Assembly (NCBI GenBank): GCA_024235095.1
Contig: JACKNC010000001.1
Coordinates: 2,145,501 to 2,209,500, forward strand
Source of the DNA: Gammaproteobacteria bacterium
GTDB lineage: Bacteria; Pseudomonadota; Gammaproteobacteria; Competibacterales; Competibacteraceae
DNA length: 64,000 bases
Direction: 5' to 3'
In this document: one piece after another, positions 60,880 to 64,000 of the stretch
How the letters are laid out: each line of letters begins with the position of its first letter
Numbering within the stretch: position 1 is the first letter of the stretch
Notes under the pieces: generated by a model
What the model was told of the DNA's origin: nothing
The model's input: only the letters and a program-made list of their open reading frames with translations
Database searches by the model: none
Translations under genes and position numbers: made by a program

Positions 60880-62409
60880 TCAATCTTCCCGCGTGACCCG
60901 CACCAGTTCCGCCAACGCGGTATCGCCGGCCAGCACCCGGCGGCAGCCATCGTCACGAATGCTGCGGCTGGACAAGCGGGCATGACGCTCCATCTCCTGC
61001 TCGCCCTTGCCTTCGTGAATCAGGGTTTGCATCGCTTCATCCACCGTCACCAGCTCGAAAATTCCGGTGCGGCCCCGATAGCCGGATTGATTGCAGCGTT
61101 CGCAGCCAGCGGGAAGAGAAAGCGTGGGCGGCGAGGCGGTCGGAGCGATGTCCAGCGTTTGGAGATCGGAGGCCGTAGCGAGATGCGGTTGCTTGCAATG
61201 CGGGCAGAGCCTGCGCACCAGTCGTTGCGCCAACACCCCGATCAATGAAGAAGATAACAGGAATGGCTCCACGCCCATGTCGCGCAGTCGAGTAATAGCG
61301 CCCACTGCGCTGTTAGTGTGCAGGGTCGACAGCACCAGATGACCGGTCAGTGAAGCCTGCACAGCAATTTCAGCCGTTTCCAGATCGCGGATTTCACCGA
61401 CCATCACCACATCCGGGTCCTGGCGCAGAATGGCGCGCAACCCTCGGGCAAAGGTCATTTCCACTTTCGTATTGACCTGGGTCTGGCTGATTCCGTCCAG
61501 GTAATACTCGATGGGATCCTCAACCGTCATGATATTGCGCTTGCGGTCATTCAGTTGAATGAGTCCCGCGTACAGCGTCGTGGTTTTACCGGAACCGGTG
61601 GGGCCGGTCACCAGCAGAATGCCGTGCGGGCGATGGATCAACCGCAACAGGCGCGTCTCATCGCCCGGCTCCATGCCCAGATGTTGTAGATCCAGCCGCC
61701 CTTCCCGCTTGTCTAACAGACGCAATACCACCCGCTCGCCGTGACCGGTCGGCAGGGTCGATACCCGCACATCCACCGGTCGCCCGGCGACTTTCAGGGA
61801 AATCCGCCCATCCTGCGGCAAGCGCTTCTCGGCGATGTCCAGATGCGCCATGACCTTGACGCGGGACACCAGCAGCGGTCCCAGGGCGCGCGGCGGTTGC
61901 AATGCCTCGCGCAACACCCCGTCTACCCGGAACCGCACCAGCAAGCGGTTCTCAAAGGACTCGATATGAATGTCCGAAGCATTCTCCTTGATCGCTTCAG
62001 TCAGCAAGGCATTGATTAAACGAATGATCGGCGCGTCATCGGCGCTTTCCAGCAGATCCTCCGGCTCCGGCAAACTCAGCGCGACCTGATTGAGGTCAAT
62101 ATCCTCGCCAAAATCTTCCATCATTCGCGCCGCGCCATTGCTGTCACCCTCGTAGGCGTCCTGCAGCAGGCGTTCGAATTGCTCCGCCGGAACCGGGACT
62201 GGACGGAGCGGCGCGTTCAAATGACGTCGCAACTCAGCCAGACTGCGGATGCTCACGCCGGGACGGCAGGCAATGCCGACGCCGCCTTCACGCGCATCAA
62301 GTACGAGTACGCCATGCCGCTTGGCAAAGGCATAAGGCAGGCGTTGATGGGAAACGCGGGATGACTCGCTGCTCGGGGTAACCGGCACGGGTTCAACACT
62401 CATGGTCAC
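60880..62409 (-). CDS. gspE: General secretion pathway ATPase GspE
   Basis: Hexameric cytoplasmic ATPase of type II secretion. 509 residues: N-terminal domain, Walker A GPTGSGKTTTLYAG, Asp box, Walker B VMVGEIRDLETAEIA, His box and a four-cysteine zinc motif (CPHC...CERC near residues 410-450). Overlaps gspD by four bases (ATGA). gspF would be expected next but is about 25 kb away. Confidence 0.95.
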   Translation of the reverse strand: MTMSVEPVPVTPSSESSRVSHQRLPYAFAKRHGVLVLDAREGGVGIACRPGVSIRSLAELRRHLNAPLRPVPVPAEQFERLLQDAYEGDSNGAARMMEDFGEDIDLNQVALSLPEPEDLLESADDAPIIRLINALLTEAIKENASDIHIESFENRLLVRFRVDGVLREALQPPRALGPLLVSRVKVMAHLDIAEKRLPQDGRISLKVAGRPVDVRVSTLPTGHGERVVLRLLDKREGRLDLQHLGMEPGDETRLLRLIHRPHGILLVTGPTGSGKTTTLYAGLIQLNDRKRNIMTVEDPIEYYLDGISQTQVNTKVEMTFARGLRAILRQDPDVVMVGEIRDLETAEIAVQASLTGHLVLSTLHTNSAVGAITRLRDMGVEPFLLSSSLIGVLAQRLVRRLCPHCKQPHLATASDLQTLDIAPTASPPTLSLPAGCERCNQSGYRGRTGIFELVTVDEAMQTLIHEGKGEQEMERHARLSSRSIRDDGCRRVLAGDTALAELVRVTRED

Positions 62410-64000
62410 TTGTTGCCAAATCCAAATTCCGCTGGCGGCTCCACCGGTGGGGGAGGCGGGGGAGGCGAGGGAGGCATCTCGGCGGGCGTCATATTGAGAA
62501 TGGTTCCCTGCTGTTTGACCTCTTCCGGGGGCTTCAACAGCGGCGGTTGCACATCGGGCAATAGGTAATCGGTTTTCTCTCGGGCGGCCAATTGCTGTTC
62601 ACGGATATAGCTATACTTGTCACTGGTGTACAAGGTTCCTTGGGCTGGATCCCGTAAAATGATCGGATGCAGGAACACCATCAAATTGCGTTTCAGCTTA
62701 TTCGTATCCCGATAGCGAAACAGATTCCCCAGGAGTGGCACATCGCCGAGCAAGGGCACTTTCTGCGCGCTTTCGGTTAATTGATCGTCGATCAGTCCGC
62801 CCAGCACCAGAATCTGGTTGTTCTCGACCATCACAATGGTCTTAATCGATCGCTTGTTGGTCGTCGGCCCCTGAGTCGCGGCATTGGCCGAAGGCACCAC
62901 GCTGGAAACTTCCTGCGAAATTTCTAGCTTAACCGCATTGCCTTCATTGATCTGCGGTTTCACCTTGAGCTTGATGCCGACATCATCGCGCTGAATGGTC
63001 TGAAAGGGATTGCCGACCTGGGTGCTGGTGCTGCTGCCCGAAGAAGTCGTCGTCGTGTAACTGCCGGTCACGAAGGGCACATTCTGACCCACAATAATCT
63101 CCGCCTCTTCATTATCCATGGTCACCACCGTGGGGGTGGACAGCACGTTGGTGTCGGCGTCCTTGGCCAGAGCGCTGATCAATGCGCCGAACCGGTTGGT
63201 TCCCGTGAAATCGCCAACCCCCAATTGAATGCCCTGTGGAACCTGCGAAGCCTGAATCGACGAAGTACTGCCTTCATCAATCTGCGCAGCCAGACTGACC
63301 ATATTGGCGAGACTGGAAGCGCCAGCGTCGAAATTGGTAAAACCCACCAAGCCCTGTTCGCTGGAATCGACGGCCCATTGCACCCCCAGTTGCGCGGTCT
63401 TTTCCGCGGAAATCTCGGCAATAACCGCCTCGACCAGCACCTGCGCCCGGCGAATATCCAGTTGAGCGATGACCGAACGCAGCGAACGGATGATATCGGG
63501 CGGCGCGGTCACGACCAGGGCATTGGTCGCTTCATCGGCCTGGATATCGACCAGATTGCTCCCGCTGCTGCTGCTGACGCTACCGCCGGGGGCGCCGCCC
63601 GGTTGTCCGGGAATCGGGGCATTACGGGCGACTTCATTGCTTAAATTCTTGCTAACGCCCTGGAGTACAGTCACCAAATCCTTAGCCTTGGCGTAGCGCA
63701 GATAAATGACCTGGGTATTGCCGCCGGCATCCACCGGGGTGTCCAGATGAGCAATCAGGGTCCGTAGCCGCACCCGCGAGGTCTGATCGCCGCTCAGCAG
63801 AATACTGTTGGTGCGTTCATCCGCCACCATGCGCGTGGGCGCCCCCACGCCGGCAGTCGGATCGGTTCGCGCTTTCCCCTGTTCCAGCGCGGTCAGCACC
63901 CGCACGATGTCGGTGGCCGACGCATGCTGCAAAGCCACGATTTCGACTTCCTCGTTACTGGCCAGATCGATGCGGCTGATAATGCTGGCGATGCGCTCGA
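62406..64000 (-). CDS. gspD: General secretion pathway secretin GspD (5' part missing)
   Basis: Outer-membrane secretin. The frame stays open to the window edge (ERIASIISRIDLASNEEVEI), so the N-terminus lies outside. Visible are N-domains with VIYLRYAKAKDLVTVLQGVS and TNALVVTAPPDIIRSLRSVI, and the secretin core with VPFVTGSYTTTT, VGIKLKVKPQIN and VLGGLIDD. The C-terminus is Pro-rich (PPPPPPP), ending GFGNK. A serine/glycine linker lies at GGSVSSSSGS. Identification is secure. Confidence 0.95.
   Translation of the reverse strand, partial: ERIASIISRIDLASNEEVEIVALQHASATDIVRVLTALEQGKARTDPTAGVGAPTRMVADERTNSILLSGDQTSRVRLRTLIAHLDTPVDAGGNTQVIYLRYAKAKDLVTVLQGVSKNLSNEVARNAPIPGQPGGAPGGSVSSSSGSNLVDIQADEATNALVVTAPPDIIRSLRSVIAQLDIRRAQVLVEAVIAEISAEKTAQLGVQWAVDSSEQGLVGFTNFDAGASSLANMVSLAAQIDEGSTSSIQASQVPQGIQLGVGDFTGTNRFGALISALAKDADTNVLSTPTVVTMDNEEAEIIVGQNVPFVTGSYTTTTSSGSSTSTQVGNPFQTIQRDDVGIKLKVKPQINEGNAVKLEISQEVSSVVPSANAATQGPTTNKRSIKTIVMVENNQILVLGGLIDDQLTESAQKVPLLGDVPLLGNLFRYRDTNKLKRNLMVFLHPIILRDPAQGTLYTSDKYSYIREQQLAAREKTDYLLPDVQPPLLKPPEEVKQQGTILNMTPAEMPPSPPPPPPPVEPPAEFGFGNK

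Noticed and set aside
1..64000. tRNA or rRNA genes
   Set aside because: No cloverleaf-like or ribosomal RNA sequence was recognised by reading; a covariance-model scan would settle this.

Overview
The window is a stretch of bacterial chromosome, moderately GC-rich by eye. Gene content (SecDF, LipA, DiaA/DolP-like pair, RnfE, NfeD/slipin pair, tail-specific protease with DUF3340, general secretion pathway D/E/F) points to a gammaproteobacterium. The mix of palindromic intergenic repeats, RHS and toxin-antitoxin genes would fit lineages such as the Competibacteraceae or Thiotrichales, but that placement is inference only.

Layout. (1) 1-36 kb is mostly housekeeping and signalling: 3' end of secD, then secF; a membrane-anchored receiver protein; NudF; a lipoprotein; a copper P-type ATPase followed by two tiny membrane proteins; two histidine kinases plus a FixJ-type regulator; pncB; lipA; a diaA-dolP pair; an orphan rnfE; argE; an aminotransferase; a CheB/CheR/PAS protein; pbpC; a diguanylate cyclase; nfeD-slipin; a NYN-domain protein; prc; a DUF815 ATPase; a YqhA-family protein; an FHA adenylate cyclase; an HD protein; nudC; gspF. 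(2) 36-42 kb, all minus strand: an operon of a TolB-like propeller, a FlgD-Ig protein, a ferric-type ABC transporter and an exported ChrB-like protein. (3) 42-49.3 kb: small toxin-antitoxin-like genes (two HicAB, two BrnT/antitoxin, DUF4160/DUF2442, two DUF6883/DUF4926 pairs), a 5'-truncated IS110 transposase, and at least three families of short palindromic repeats, some of which cut or extend genes. (4) 49.3-58.7 kb, minus strand: a tightly coupled four-gene cassette of a 1440-residue HAF/DUF4214/PKD/FlgD surface protein, a small exported protein, a secreted RHS protein and a lipoprotein that is probably its immunity partner. (5) 58.9-60.9 kb: an AAA-ATPase/PD-(D/E)XK protein and a GC-rich palindrome. 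(6) 60.9-64 kb: gspE and the start-less gspD.

The main structural reading is that gspD-gspE (right) and gspF (left), normally consecutive and here on the same strand, are separated by about 25 kb of accessory DNA. That block holds all the transposon remnants, toxin-antitoxin genes, RHS cassette and repeats, so it looks like an island or insertion hotspot. Candidates for something undescribed are the coupled HAF-PKD/RHS/lipoprotein cassette with an AT-rich toxin tip, the duplicated DUF6883-DUF4926 pair, the ChrB-like/ABC/TolB operon, and the repeats that supply new C-termini to genes.
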